From Mesostigma viride (Eukaryota > Streptophyta > Mesostigmatophyceae > Mesostigmatales > Mesostigmataceae), in assembly GCA_009746045.1 (NCBI GenBank), contig RPFO01000166.1, forward strand, positions 62,001-126,000: a stretch of DNA of 64,000 nt. The letters run 5' to 3'. The translations under genes and the position numbers were made by a program. Shown here in pieces: positions 51,701 through 62,800 of the stretch (position 1 is the stretch's first letter; every line of letters starts with the position of its first letter). Below the pieces are notes generated by a model. The model searched no databases, was not told the origin of the DNA, and saw nothing but the letters and a program-made list of their open reading frames with translations.

Positions 51701-53638
51701 CTGGAGTTAGCCTGTCCGCTACCACCGCACCAGCTAAAAATAGGTTAGATGACGCTACATGTCGTGACTGCATCACCGGGTCCCAGTTAAAGAACGGGAT
51801 CAACCCCTAACACAGAACCAATACCAGGTAGGCATCCGGATCGTCCACTGCCTCTACACCATCAACAAGTACCGGAAAGCCTCTGTCACCGCACCAGGTA
51901 CAGGTCCAGATAGTCCAGCTGCAGGTCTTCCAGCGTCTTCTCGCACGCCCTGGGAACGCTGTCAAACGACAAGTCGTTGCACCTGTTGGCGAGGAACACC
52001 CACAGCAAACCAAGGGGCACCGGTTGTGGGAAGGGGGGGAGGACAATGAGGGGAGGGACGAGTTGAGAGCCATTGTGCATGAGCCAGGCAGGTGCCGTAA
52101 GCACGATGATGAGAGGAAGCTTGACGTTCGTGGATGCTAAGAAGTGACAAGCGGCACTTGGGCGTGGGGGGGCTTACGCAGCCTCACGGGGGGGGTATGT
52201 TGTGTTTTTGTGGGCGGGGGGCGGGGTCCGTCGGTCAGTCGGTTGGTTGGTTTCATGGGCTGGCTTGGAAATGGGTCGAGGGCCTCTATATTTGGATACG
52301 ATGAGAACATGCCTGTGTTCATGGGCTGATGTGTGAATGGGTGTATGGGCTATACCCATGCAGTAAGTGCAGTACTTACCAGCACTTGGAGGTAATAAAG
52401 ACATCCTGGCGGCTGACGATGTTGTCAGCAAACGCCTCCTGCAGCGCCTCGCCAACCTGGCCAATGCACCCATGAAGGAATCCAGCCGCAAATGGTACCA
52501 AAATGATACAAATACAGCACACCCACAAACGGTACAATGATAATACACATACAGCATACCCACAAATGCTAGAAGAATAATACGAATACAGTGCATCCAG
52601 ACTGAGTTTAGTGCCAATGCAGTCACAGTGAAATAGTGACCATGTATTCAGCAGGACCATCCCACACATGTCATTGTAACCGCATACCACTTGCCCGCGT
52701 CACGAGGCTACGCCACTCGCCCACGTCACAAGGCTACACCACTTGCCCACGTCACGAGGCTACGCCACATGCCCACGTCACGAGGCTACGCCACTTGCCG
52801 ACGTCACGAGGCTACGCCACGTGCCCACGTCACGATGCTACAGCAGTGAAGCTACTGGCCCATGTCAGAAGGTTTTCAAGCCGACTAGAGGCACACGCCT
52901 CCTTATAACTGCTGTATGTGTTTCCGATGGTGAATGCATTATTGTGCCCATCACCGCACATTTTGTAGGCAAACTGGTGCCTTCAAGGTAAGGGCATCTC
53001 ACGTCGGCGGGGGCATACGGGGGACCATTCAGGTGGGAGAGCAGAACACGGGTGCCTCCCATTTCGTTGTCCTGTAATTAGCCTGATGATGGGCGTACGA
53101 TCGGCAAATCAATAAGGATGACAAGATACCGTGCATTTGTTGGGTCTAAATACAGTCAATTATCATGAACCTTGCTGCATGGCTTTCCCAACGCTCGCCC
53201 CCCCGGATGAACCCCATTTGCCTTGGCAAAGCAGTCCAAGGACAGCACAACGTGGATATTTTTCTAGAGTACGGATGACTCTGCTTCCCCGTTGGCAACT
53301 ACGAGCTTCGCAACAGATCCAGTGTGTTCATCGATCTGCCAATAACTGTATCGTACCTCTCTTTCGTTCCCATACACGGCTGCACAGTCGATGTGCCTGC
53401 AGGGAACACCACGAAATAAACGCGGCAAAGCCGAAGTCAAAATAGTCGACATGAAACCTTCTCCTGGATGCTCCTGGATGCTGTTTTCATAAATGTCCTG
53501 TATAACTTACCTGTAGCCCGCCTTCAATGCAGCAAGCACCGCGTGTTTCACCTCCCCTGGCTTAGACTTCCACGTACCCAGGCCGACGGCGGGTATGCTG
53601 TAGCCTGAATTCAGAGGAAACGTAATCTGAGCGTCCAT
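48704..53638 (-). CDS. Aldo-keto reductase, about nine exons
   Basis: NAD(P)H-dependent reductase of carbonyl compounds with a TIM-barrel fold; substrate unknown. Exons on the minus strand: 53,638-53,511; 53,396-53,357; 52,456-52,380; 51,982-51,895; 51,440-51,258; 50,317-50,246; 49,802-49,710; 49,202-49,026; and tentatively 48,742-48,704. Exons 1-8 join in phase to 286 codons. The family start [16 protein letters not shown] is followed by the catalytic tetrad: Asp46 and Tyr51 ([11 protein letters not shown]), Lys80 (ITSKCW) and His113 (IHWPLKPEG). Other signatures are [21 protein letters not shown] and the cofactor-binding [14 protein letters not shown]. Exon 4 uses a GTGCGG donor. The proposed last exon adds only 12 residues unlike the usual family C terminus, so the 3' end is uncertain; without it the frame runs nine codons past exon 8 to a stop. 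Introns hold two 26-bp minisatellites and TTTAGGG repeats. Confidence 0.92.
48888..48962 (-). repeat. Diverged copy of aldo-keto reductase exon 8 end
   Basis: The minus strand reads GGGAAGGCGGCGCTGGACG and GTGGAGCCACAAGTATTT, a diverged copy of the end of exon 8 and its donor (GACAAGGCGGAGCTGGATA, GTGGAGCCTCAGGTATTA, 49,020-49,063). It lies in the last intron, about 100 bp downstream in gene sense. The duplicated donor has CAA before GT instead of CAG. Confidence 0.75.
49466..49530 (+). repeat. Interstitial TTTAGGG telomere-like repeats
   Basis: Eight or so perfect and near-perfect TTTAGGG and TTAAGGG units lie inside intron 7 of the aldo-keto reductase. The unit is the plant and green-algal telomere type. 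Confidence 0.85.
50763..51125 (+). repeat. 26-bp minisatellite
   Basis: About fourteen copies of a 26-bp unit containing CTTCCGCCTCCTGCTTGAGG and TACACT, in aldo-keto reductase intron 5. Units at the right end (51,055-51,125) are more diverged. The 26-aa periodic minus-strand frames are artefacts. Confidence 0.95.
52690..52845 (+). repeat. Second 26-bp minisatellite
   Basis: Six copies of a 26-bp unit with CACGTCACGAGGCTACGCCA, in aldo-keto reductase intron 2. The period equals that of the 50,763 array but the sequence is unrelated. Confidence 0.93.
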
Positions 53639-54111
53639 ACTTGTACGCTATAGATGTAAGACGATAACCACGCACGGTCTGCAGCAATCTAATGTCTATG
53701 TGACCTAGTTGCAAGCTTGTGACATAGCTGGCCCCATCCATAAAACGATCATGATTCCGGGTAAAGAAAACATCACGAGAGGACACAACGTCTCGCGCGC
53801 ATGCACGGTGTTACACGTGGCAGGAAGCGGCTCCTGCACGCCGTGCTTCCAGCCTGGCAGTTGGCAGGCAGCTCGGCTGCACGCACGTCAGCACTTGTTG
53901 TTGTTGTTGTGTCCCACGCCGCACATGGGCAGCAGAGAATCTATACATATTCTATAGTGGCCGAGGCCCGGACGTCAGCACTTACTGCGTTTTTTCGTAG
54001 ACGGGAAACTAAACTGAACTGAACAGAACTCTGTACGGTAGAGATTTAGAGCGGCACGTGCGTATCCGTAAGTTAGACCGCATCAGCTTATATGTACCGC
54101 ATCAGTTTCAT
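53639..54111. promoter_or_regulatory. Aldo-keto reductase upstream region
   Basis: From the reductase start to the left end of the Mutator-like element. It should contain the promoter, but no recognisable core element was found. It ends with CAGTTTCAT (54,103-54,111), the left target duplication. Confidence 0.45.
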
Positions 54112-54326
54112 GGGGTTTTGGAAATCGCATCCGGTGCTGGGCGCACCCGATGACAGATGACAATGACAAGAGGCTACGGTACGCGTCGATAAATACGGGT
54201 AACGCTTGCGAAAGGAACGGTGTGGGCCGATAAATACGGGTAACGCTTGCAGACGCGGCGGCATGAGCCGGAAACATTGTGATCAGGGACGAAACGAACG
54301 GAAAGCGCAGCCTACTGGCTCATACT
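54112..54326 (+). repeat. Left terminal inverted repeat
   Basis: Pairs with 59,143-59,358 on the other strand; the match ends after CTACTGGCTCATACT. It contains a tandem repeat of GATAAATACGGGTAACGCTT. Confidence 0.9.
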
Positions 54327-54710
54327 CGTGGGTCAAGATGGCGGCCTATGGGCCATACCATGCCAAGGCGGCCGCGTAAAGCGTTTATGAACGGTGATTT
54401 TGAACGTGGCGTAAGAAAGAACCTGGCCACCACGCCGTTGGTGGTAGAAAACCCTTTAGGTCCTCCACCCCGTGGTCGGGGAAAACAACCACGTAAACAA
54501 AGAGCACACCATCCCAACGAGCCACCCACGTCAAAACGCAAGGTCTCTGCAACTCTTGGTGGAAGCGTTGTCGGTGAGGCTACGGGTACTCCGAAGCGGG
54601 CCCGGGCCCGGGGCGGGTTCGTTGCTTCTCTTGGTCACGGCAACTGCCCTAGCAATGCCGCGTCTGCTCCAAGTGTTGGCAGTGCTTCTTCGCAACCCCA
54701 ACTCCCATGA
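54279..54710 (+). CDS. Small basic protein encoded in the Mutator-like element
   Basis: Open frame of 143 codons beginning inside the left inverted repeat; a second in-frame ATG at 54,360 (MPRRPRKAFMNGDF) starts just inside the element and may be the real start. The product is strongly basic with RGRGKQPRKQR and TSKRKV and a Gly/Ala/Ser-rich tail, suggesting nuclear, DNA-binding or AT-hook-like character. No transposase or zinc finger motif is visible. It could be a first exon of a spliced transposon gene, a captured host fragment or chance. Confidence 0.4.
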   Translation: MIRDETNGKRSLLAHTRGSRWRPMGHTMPRRPRKAFMNGDFERGVRKNLATTPLVVENPLGPPPRGRGKQPRKQRAHHPNEPPTSKRKVSATLGGSVVGEATGTPKRARARGGFVASLGHGNCPSNAASAPSVGSASSQPQLP

Positions 54711-55774
54711 GCGAATATGAAACTGCAACCTCAATGCACCTTCACGAGGTCAATGCCCTCATGGATCATTTGGAGGTATTTGCTGGCAATGTTGCTAGCA
54801 TGGCAGCGCTTGCTATGTGCATTAGGGAAGGTGCAACTTCTATGCACCACAGGCTGCCTACATCCTTTGCGGCACATCCATCTTCACGTTAACAATCCTA
54901 AGCGGGACAACATGTGTATCCTGGCTACATTTCATCTGTGTTTGTTGTAAGTTGGTGCGTTTCCTCGGCAAAACTTCGTATCAACATTGAACATCTTCTT
55001 GCCGTAGTGTAATGTGAGTATCTCAAACATATGTGCCGGGCCATTGTCTTGCTCCCGAACATTTTGCGGTGTTTGGCTTTAAGCCCTATAATGGAATGTT
55101 GGAGTTGTGGTGTCCATTGTAGTGCTTGTTGGCTGCCTCCATGATCGTGAGATGTGGCCTTGAATCTCATGTGTGTATTTTCTTTCAACGATGGACTTGA
55201 GTTCTTGGTTTCTTTGCGTTACTTATACATGTGGCGCCAACTCCTCCCAAATGTACAAGGCCACCCCCAGACATGCAACCATGCCCTAGTCTCCACACTT
55301 GCAGGTGCGGCGCATGGTGGACGGACCTACGTGGCGCTGCATGCGACATATCTTCTTGCTGCTGCGGACCGGCTACTATTGCTACACTTATCATCAAGGA
55401 TGTGGCATATCAGTGGTGCCATCATCATAATTCTTGGCAACGTTTGAAGCTCAATCAGCCATCATGGTGTGGACAGTAGGTCTAGTGGCCCTTGCTTGCG
55501 ATGGAGCCGTGGTGCCATCACTTCCCCCGGTGGACATCTGTGCTTCCCATCAGTTCCAACGTTCACTACATGTGTTGAGCCGCTCATGTTGACGGTGGTT
55601 CAACCATGGTTGAAGCTAGCCTGAAGTGGCTGGTTTGGCATGTGCCGATTTAGTGGCTAGACGAGTAGTGGGCTCTCAACCCACTCGGGTGCAAAAAGCG
55701 AATCTTCACTGGTAGTTTGACATGTCCGGCTTTGTTGGTGAAAGCTCGTGTAGGCTGTCCAACTGAGTGGTGGT
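54711..55774. other. Mutator-like element interior, no recognised gene
   Basis: Open frames up to about 97 codons on either strand without recognisable motifs. A spliced transposon gene cannot be excluded. Confidence 0.4.
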
Positions 55775-55965
55775 TTCAATGGCCGCCGCCGCCTCCTCCG
55801 GGCCGCTGCCGCCTCCGGGCCGCCGCTGCTGCCGCCGCCTCCGGGCCGCCGCCGCCGCCTCCTCCTTTGGGCCGCCGCTGCCCCCTCCTCCGGGCCGCCG
55901 CTGCCGCCGCCGCCTCCTTTGGGCCGCCACCGCCTTAGCCGGGCCGCCGCCGCCGCTGGCGTTGG
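55775..55965 (+). repeat. GCC-rich repeat
   Basis: Irregular repeats of GGGCCGCCGCTGCCGCC and CTCCTCCG. Frames give Pro/Ala-rich or Arg/Gly-rich products on the two strands; not taken as coding. Confidence 0.8.
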
Positions 55966-56925
55966 GTAGTGCCATGCATTGTGGTACCAACCCAAGGTTG
56001 CTGTGGGAGTTCCCTTAAACCCTGAGTGCCCCCCCTCAGGATAACATTACTGGATGTTCCCTAGCAACCGCCACCATTAGGGAGGACAGTCAATACTTGC
56101 TGACCCACATTTGCTTGACATGTCAATATGTAACAACCAAATCTGACTTGTTGTTACATCCTGAGTTTTGTAATAGTTTGGGATTTTATTTGAGGCCTTT
56201 TGGATGAGTATTGAGCTAGTTATGAGGTTTCCCACGTGCAGAGATATTTCGAGACCTGGACTTTGTCAACTGACTTGTTTAGACCCTCATTGGTCGTGGC
56301 CTGATCCACGTGGGGTTATTAGTTGGTCGGTTCTGCCAAGTCTTGCCTAGATATTTTAGGACTCCAATGCTTATCAAGATTCGGTGATTCCACGTCTGGA
56401 TTATGCCAGGCTGGTTTGTGTGCTCTTGTGTTACGTGTCTAGTTAGAGGGACGAAAGAATCTTACCTTGTGATGCTGTAACCTGATTGGTCCATTTCAGG
56501 CTAACGGTGGAGCATGCTCGACATGCACGTTGAGATTAGGACGTATGGGTTGCCATTGCTGGAACGTTTGTTGTGATCTAATCTAACATGGTACAATAAG
56601 GTTCGCATAATTCATCCATCCTCAAAGCCTCTTGCTCGTTGACCACTTTCAGTTCCACAGAAGTAGTCAAGGATATTACTTGTCTAACTTACTGAGATAA
56701 CTAGACACAATTATCAAGGAGACAATTATATTTCTTGATCAACGCATCTCTCGATTTCTGGCCTGCGCTGGTTGTCTCCTTGATATTTCTTGATCAACGC
56801 ATTGCGGTCCAATGTGGTGTGATCAATTGTTTCTTAAGCCGCGGTATGATTGTGTGCACGAGTTTAATTCGTCAACCCCGATGGATTCGATTGACTAGAT
56901 TAAGTGAGACAACTATGCATGCCTG
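55966..56925. other. Mutator-like element interior, no recognised gene
   Basis: AT-rich with no coding signal recognised. A doubled TATTTCTTGATCAACGCAT motif at 56,728-56,750 and 56,785-56,803 suggests a small local duplication. The right 15 bases (56,911-56,925) are the target duplication of the LINE-2 fragment that follows. Confidence 0.45.
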
Positions 56926-57250
56926 TCACCAACTACGTTCAGATGTTGCTGGACGACCTAGTGGTCCCAGCCCAGTTTGAGCACCGCATACACTCTCTCT
57001 CCCGTCTTTGGACTGTCATGCAGGACAAGACGCGGTGGAAGAAGATTGTCAAGGCGCACACGCCCGACCCTGTGGGCAAGCCACCTCCCCCAAGCGGAGG
57101 AGGCGTTTTGATGAGTAGTGTAGTTAGGATTTTCTAGATAGCCTAGCGTTAGTATAGTTCGATTACGCGGCTTCCTCCACCCCATCCATCATGGAATATG
57201 TGCTACATGACCTCCCCACGGAGGCATGTTATAATTTAATTTAATTTTTT
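56926..57250 (+). mobile_element. 5'-truncated LINE-2 copy with 15-bp target duplication
   Basis: Starts within the LINE-2 C-terminal region ([35 protein letters not shown]), continues through the 3' hairpin (ACATGACCTCCCCACGGAGG, then CATGT at about 57,205-57,230) and ends in an AATTT-type tail. AACTATGCATGCCTG flanks both sides (56,911-56,925 and 57,251-57,265). The copy is about 325 bp and nested in the Mutator-like element. Confidence 0.92.
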
Positions 57251-57295
57251 AACTATGCATGCCTGAGATGGATTAATTAATTTACTAATTAAAAT

Positions 57296-57736
57296 CGTGC
57301 TAGCTCCCGTTTGGGAGCTAGTCATGGAGCATTAATCGCGACGGATGGATGGATGGATGGATGGATGGATGGATGGATGGATGGATGGATGGATGGATGG
57401 ATGGATGGATGGATGGATGGATGGATGGATGGATGGATGGATGGATGGATGGATGGATGGATGGATGGATGGGGGTGGGTGGGTGGGTGGGTGGGTGGGT
57501 GGGTGGGTGGGTGGGTGGGTGGGTGGGTGGGTGGGTGGGTGGGTGGGTGGGTGGGTGGGTGGGTGGGTGGGTGGGTGGGTGGGTGGGTGGGTGGGTGGGT
57601 GGGTGGGTGGGTGGGTGGGTGGGTGGGTGGGTGGGTGGGTGGGTGGGTGGGTGGGTGGGTGGGTGGGTGGGTGGGTGGGTGGGTGGGTGGGTGGGTGGGT
57701 GGGTGGGTGGGTGGGTGGGTGGGTGGGTGTGTGTGT

Positions 57737-57800
<64 letters not shown>

Positions 57801-57842
57801 GGTGGATGGATGGATGGATGGATGGATGGATGGATGGATGGG
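57296..57842 (+). repeat. Hairpin repeat followed by graded GGAT, GGGT and GT arrays
   Basis: A dispersed hairpin unit (GTGCTAGCTCCCGTTTGGGA, GGAGCATTAAT) at 57,297-57,335 is followed by about 31 GGAT units (57,343-57,470), about 64 GGGT units (57,471-57,727), a GT run (57,728-57,791) and more GGGT and GGAT units to 57,841. Long repeat frames on both strands are artefacts. Confidence 0.95.
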
Positions 57843-59142
57843 TGCACACAATCCAACCCGTCTATTCTATCTAGTAACAAACAATCCTATTAGTCTATCT
57901 TATCTAGCTAGAGTGTGCCAGACCCTAGGAGTCTTGCCTAGATATATACTCACTAGTAGATATGCTCTAGTTGTCTCACATCATTGTCTCACTTAATAAT
58001 TAATATGTGTGAATGCACGTAGTTTCACTTGATAATGACCAACTAGTGGCCGGGAGTACCTGTTCACGTGCCCCATTGAGGGCTTATATATGTCGTCGAG
58101 GCAAGAAGCAACCATTTATCAAGGAGACAATGCAACAACCAGCGCAGGCCAGATAATTTATACCAAGTCCTCAATTTGCATGATTTTTCAATTGCTCCTT
58201 ATCCAATTACAATTTACAACACATACGCATGAATCATAGAGCTTTGTGTGCTACAACGCAGACAGTTCTGGCGCTCCCGGTCGTCATCTTGCCGACACCG
58301 GGCCACTGCGGTTGTCACCCGGCACCCCTCACCCCACCCCACTGCACAGCAAAAACCTGCTTCCTAGAATTGGCCTGCAGCCGAGAAGGGCGCCAATGCC
58401 GTGTAGAAACTCATGATGTGAACGGCATGTGGTCAGTGGTCACAAGCGCCAAGGACACCTAGTGGCCTTTACCTGCCCCAAACCACAACATCCCAAGCAT
58501 GCCTTTATCTGCGGAGCAGCTGATCCTGAAGTGGCAACCCCGCCCTTACGACACATAACACCGACCATGCCACCATGGGACCTGCGTCCTGCAATAAAAT
58601 ATTTGCCTAAATATCGTCGTCTTGTGCCCGCACGTCCATGGAGGTTGAAATTACTTATTAACATGCGAATATAATCAATCGGAGGCATGAAAATTGTTGC
58701 GCACAACCCGCCGGATTCCCTCCACAGCACAGCCGAAGGAACCAATCTAACAGCCCTGTTTTCTTGACTACTGAGTTTGTCCTACCAGCTAGCACCGCAA
58801 CGCAATACTAATTCGGCCGTTGATCGACATTTCCCCAGCCTACTTGACTGGAACAGATGCCGCTAAATTCTTTCGGTCCGTCAATTCTTTTGGTGTGGAG
58901 TTGAATTTATTCTACTAGGCCAAAGTCCCCCCGCGGCTCGCGCCCTGGCCATGGTGAAATTGGTGATGGACTTAGAAGTTTTCTGCCTTCCATCCTGTGG
59001 CGAGGCTCCGCTTGGCAGTTGACGCGCCAGCATTTTCTTCTGTCATTTGTACTTACGCACCATAAGTTTACGCGCCGGGGCGCGTGCGATCGATACAGTA
59101 GACTTAGCAGTTCGCACAGGCATGTGCGTCGGCGCCCTCCGT
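57843..59142. other. Mutator-like element interior, right part
   Basis: A TATCAAGGAGACAATGCAAC stretch at 58,117 matches repeat units at 28,690 and 46,578. No gene, RNA or domain is recognised to the right inverted repeat. Confidence 0.45.
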
Positions 59143-59358
59143 AGTATGAGCCAGTAGGCTGCGCTTTCCGTTCGTTTCGTCCCTGATCACAATGTTTCCG
59201 GCTCATGCCGCCGCGTCTGCAAGCGTTACCCGTATTTATCGGCCCACACCGTTCCTTTCGCAAGCGTTACCCGTATTTATCGACGCGTACCGTAGCCTCT
59301 TGTCATTGTCATCTGTCATCGGGTGCGCCCAGCACCGGATGCGATTTCCAAAAACCCT
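59143..59358 (-). repeat. Right terminal inverted repeat
   Basis: Reverse complement of 54,112-54,326 with few mismatches, one near the very end (AAAAACCCT against AAAACCCC). Confidence 0.9.
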
Positions 59359-59367
59359 CAGTTTCAT

Positions 59368-59807
59368 TTAATAAGATCCTACAGCTCTCAACTTTAAGAT
59401 CGTCAGCCCTGGGTCGGCCGGACCCCAATCTTAGACGTGTGGGGGCACCGTACTGTACAGTACAGTCCAACTTCCTCCACCCTTGATTCCTCCCGGCTCT
59501 CGAGTCCGGAGTCCCGGACGGCTCCTCCCATTCGCGAGGTGGAGGGGCTGGAGGCTGCCAATCACCGTGGGACTGGTTGCATGGCACCGTCCCACCGAGC
59601 GACCAACCTGATGAAGCATGATGATTGCCCGAAGCCGGGATCAGGACGGCTCCGCGCATCTCGTACTTCAAACAATAATTAAATTCGGTGGTCTCTACAA
59701 ACAATTTCGCCATTTGTGCACGGAAGGTGACCCAAGCAAGCACTTTTTGGTGCCGCCATCACCTGCATCACGTGATCGGGGTCGGATGAGCGTGCAAAAT
59801 TGATGAG
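59368..59807 (+). promoter_or_regulatory. Upstream region of the S8-LRR gene
   Basis: The 440 bp between the Mutator-like element and the gene start. It contains a palindrome TACTGTACAGTA (about 59,449-59,460), a CCAATCA box (about 59,558) and an inverted CACGTGATC near 59,769. Promoter role is inferred from position. Confidence 0.4.
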
Positions 59808-62800
59808 ATGAGGAGGGTCCTGGCATTGCTCGTACTGGTCGCCGCGGTGCTCGGCCCCAGCTGCTCCATCAATGCGGCGCCACTCGGCACGAGCGTTGGT
59901 GGAGCTGGCGTCAAGTATTCGGCCACGGAACTTCGGGGAAATGCAAATGTCGAGCAATTGCAGAAGGTTCTCGGCATAGTGCGCAAGGCGGAAAGTGCTA
60001 AGACGTCGGTGCACCCTCTGCTGGCGCAGTTCTACGATGCTCTCCTCGAAGCGGAATTCTCGGCATCTGTTGAAGATGCCGTTAGTAATGGCGCCAAAAG
60101 GGGGGCAAAGTCTTCTCAGGGGGCAACAGCTGAAACCTCATTCTTGGATTTCCTCCTCAAGGCCATGGGTCGAAAAGTATCCGATGCCAGTCCGCAGGGA
60201 AAATCTTTGAACGGCAAGCGGGACACCCATGCAGGCAAGCATGGTTCCTCCCGATCCGACAAACCGACGGCTGACTCCGATGCCGCGTCGACGGAGCGCG
60301 TCGAGATCCGCGTGGAAGGCGTGCTCAAGTCGCAGGCGGACGCGGACAAGGTCAGGGAGCACCTGGACGACGGGTGCGGGGCGATGGACGTGACCATCCG
60401 CGGCCGCGGCGTCTACGCCTGGATCCCCGCCGAGAGCGTCCCTTGCCTCGCCTCGGTCGTAGGCGTGCAGTCATGGCTCCCCTCCCTGGCCTTCCACCAC
60501 CAGGCCAGCACCGGGCCGGTCCTCTCCCAGGGACTCCAGGCCATGCGTGCCGGCGTGGTCCGCTCCCACTGGAACCTCACCGGGAGTGGCATCAAGGTCG
60601 GCATCCTCTCGGGCTCCTTTGATGCTTGCGGCTGTCAGACGGCCCCCTCCCAGGCAGCCGGCGAACTCCCCCTGGATCTCCAAATCCTGGCCGACTACAC
60701 GGACCCTGGACCGTCGGATGAGGGCCGAGCGATGGCCGAGATCATCCATGACGTGGCCCCGGGCGCCAGCATCGTGTTCCACACGGCCTTGGGCAGCCAG
60801 GTGGCGTTTGCGGACGCGATCACCACCCTCTTCCACGCCGGCTGCCACATCCTGGTCGACGACGTGCTTTACGCCACGGAACCTGTGTACTTCGATGGCA
60901 CTATTGCCGCCGCTGTGAATGCTGCCACCAAGAGCGGCGGCGCGGTCTACGTGTCGGCCGCGGGGAACTTCGGCGACAACTCGTACGAGGGGCCGTTCAC
61001 GCCACTTGGCGGCACGGGGCCGGCCCACGACTTCGACCCATCAACCAATGAGTCATCGACGCTCACCCTCACTGGCGACTTTGCTGCCGCGCCCGTGTGC
61101 GTCGTGCTCCAGTGGGAGTGCGAGTGGGCGACCCAGGGACCATGGGTGGCCAAGGGGCAGTCCAGCAGCGCCGGCGGTGGCGGCGGCGGCGGGTGCATGT
61201 CCGACCTGGACCTGTCCATCGAAGCAATCGAGTTGGAGGGTTGGGACTCCCATTCGGATAACATCGGGGGCGACCCGGTCGAGCTGATCTGCCTCCAGAC
61301 GAACTCCACGCGCGTGTCCATCTCGGTCACCCTGGTCGCAGGGGACCCCCCGCCCAACCTCAAGATCATCGTGCTCTCCTCCTCGGTACACCTCGCGCCC
61401 CCCCCCGGTGGCACCGGTTCCTCCACCGTGGTGGGTCACGCGGCGGCAGAATCAGCGATCTCGGTCGGCGCGGCGTTCTACAATGACACGCCCGCGTGGA
61501 ACCCGGACCTCCGCGCCGCCCGCCTTGAGCCGTTCAGCTCTAAGGGAGGCACACGCATCCTGTACGATGAGGCTGGGAATTCCCTGGGGCCAGAGGGGGT
61601 GGTTCGGCAGACGCCGACGGTGGTCGGACCGGACGGGGGCAACGCCACGTTTACGTTCCCCATCGGTTTTGACGTGCAAATCAAGGGCGTCCCAACGAGT
61701 TTCTTTGGGACATCGGCGGCGGCGGCGCACGTTGCTGGCGTGCTCGCCCTGTACATGGGCGCAATCGGCTCGGTCATGGCGCTGCCGACGCCCGCATCCG
61801 TGAAATCCCTCGTCGAATCCGTCGCGCTGAACATGAGCGACCCTGCAGGTTATGACGCGTGGACCGGGTTCGGGTTCCTCGACGGCCTGGTCCTGTTTGA
61901 GTACTCGGCGATCACCCTGAGGGAGTCGGACCGCGGGGCACTTCTGGCGTTCCTCGACGGTATCGACACCGATGTGGCCAAGCGCGTCCTCCCCGATTGG
62001 TCGGATGACCCGGTTTCGGACGTGTGCACGTGGACAGGTGTCACGTGCTCGAGCGGCTACCCGTACGTGGTGGTGGAGTTGGACCTGGCCGGGATGGGCC
62101 TGCGGGGGGTGGTCTCGCCCGTCGCAGGGGGGGTCACGCAGATCACGGCGAGCATGCGCAGGCTGGACATCTCCCACAACATATTGTCGGGGAGCCTTCC
62201 GCCCGAGTTCTCTCGGATGACGCGCCTGGAGACGCTGTGAGTTGTTGGGGAGTGGATGGACTATATGCTGTTTTGAAAGAATGTCACACAGCAAAAGAGG
62301 GCACGACTTGTGAGAAAGAGGGTGCGAACGAGAGAGAGAAGGTTATAGGGCCTGGTGTGTTATCCGCGACCCCGGGTGGGCACCCTGTGTGTTTTTCGGT
62401 AGTGAACGCTGTGGGGCAGATGGGTGAGAAGAGGCAAGGAATGGGTGGAGCACCACCCACACTACGTTGCGCTTCTGTGAAGTATTTCCTAGGGGCTAGT
62501 TATATTTATTAGTTGGTATATTTATTATTTGGTATATTTATTATTGCTGCATGTCAGATACATCATCCTACCCGACTCAGTCCGGAACCTGTTTGCTTGT
62601 GTGCAGCCGCGTTGGGATGAATCATATTTGTGTATATTTTGCGAGGGACGGGAAAAGCAGCGAGGGAACGTCGATACAGGAGATCTGACGTCATACGTCA
62701 CACGTTTGGGGATGCGCCGGTGCGGTGGGTCGGTGCGGGGGAATGTGGGCGGATGGGTAAGGACTAAGTAAAGGTTGGAACAAGAAAAGGTGGGCAGGAT

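Larger units (their letters stand above)
54112..59358. mobile_element. Mutator-like element with 215-bp terminal inverted repeats
   Basis: The left end 54,112-54,326 and right end 59,143-59,358 are near-perfect inverted copies (for example GGAAATCGCATCCGGTGCTG on the left, reverse-complemented on the right). The direct repeat CAGTTTCAT occurs immediately outside both ends (54,103-54,111 and 59,359-59,367). Long inverted ends with a 9-bp target duplication are the hallmark of Mutator-like elements. Each end holds two GATAAATACGGGTAACGCTT units. No transposase was recognised in the 4.8-kb interior, which contains a basic-protein frame, a GCC-rich array, a LINE-2 fragment and large tetranucleotide arrays. 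Probably non-autonomous. Confidence 0.88.

Noticed and set aside
55657-56018. Gly/Arg-rich or Pro-rich frames
   Set aside because: Arise from the GCC-rich repeat inside the Mutator-like element, with no conserved domain.
57311-57996. Long frames with Trp-Met-Asp-Gly, Gly-Gly-Trp-Val or His-Pro-Ser-Ile repeats
   Set aside because: Tetranucleotide arrays open in all frames; no promoter, domain or conserved flank.
60374-62512. Other long frames across the S8-LRR exon
   Set aside because: Arg/Pro/Ala-rich shadow frames in GC-rich coding sequence without motifs.
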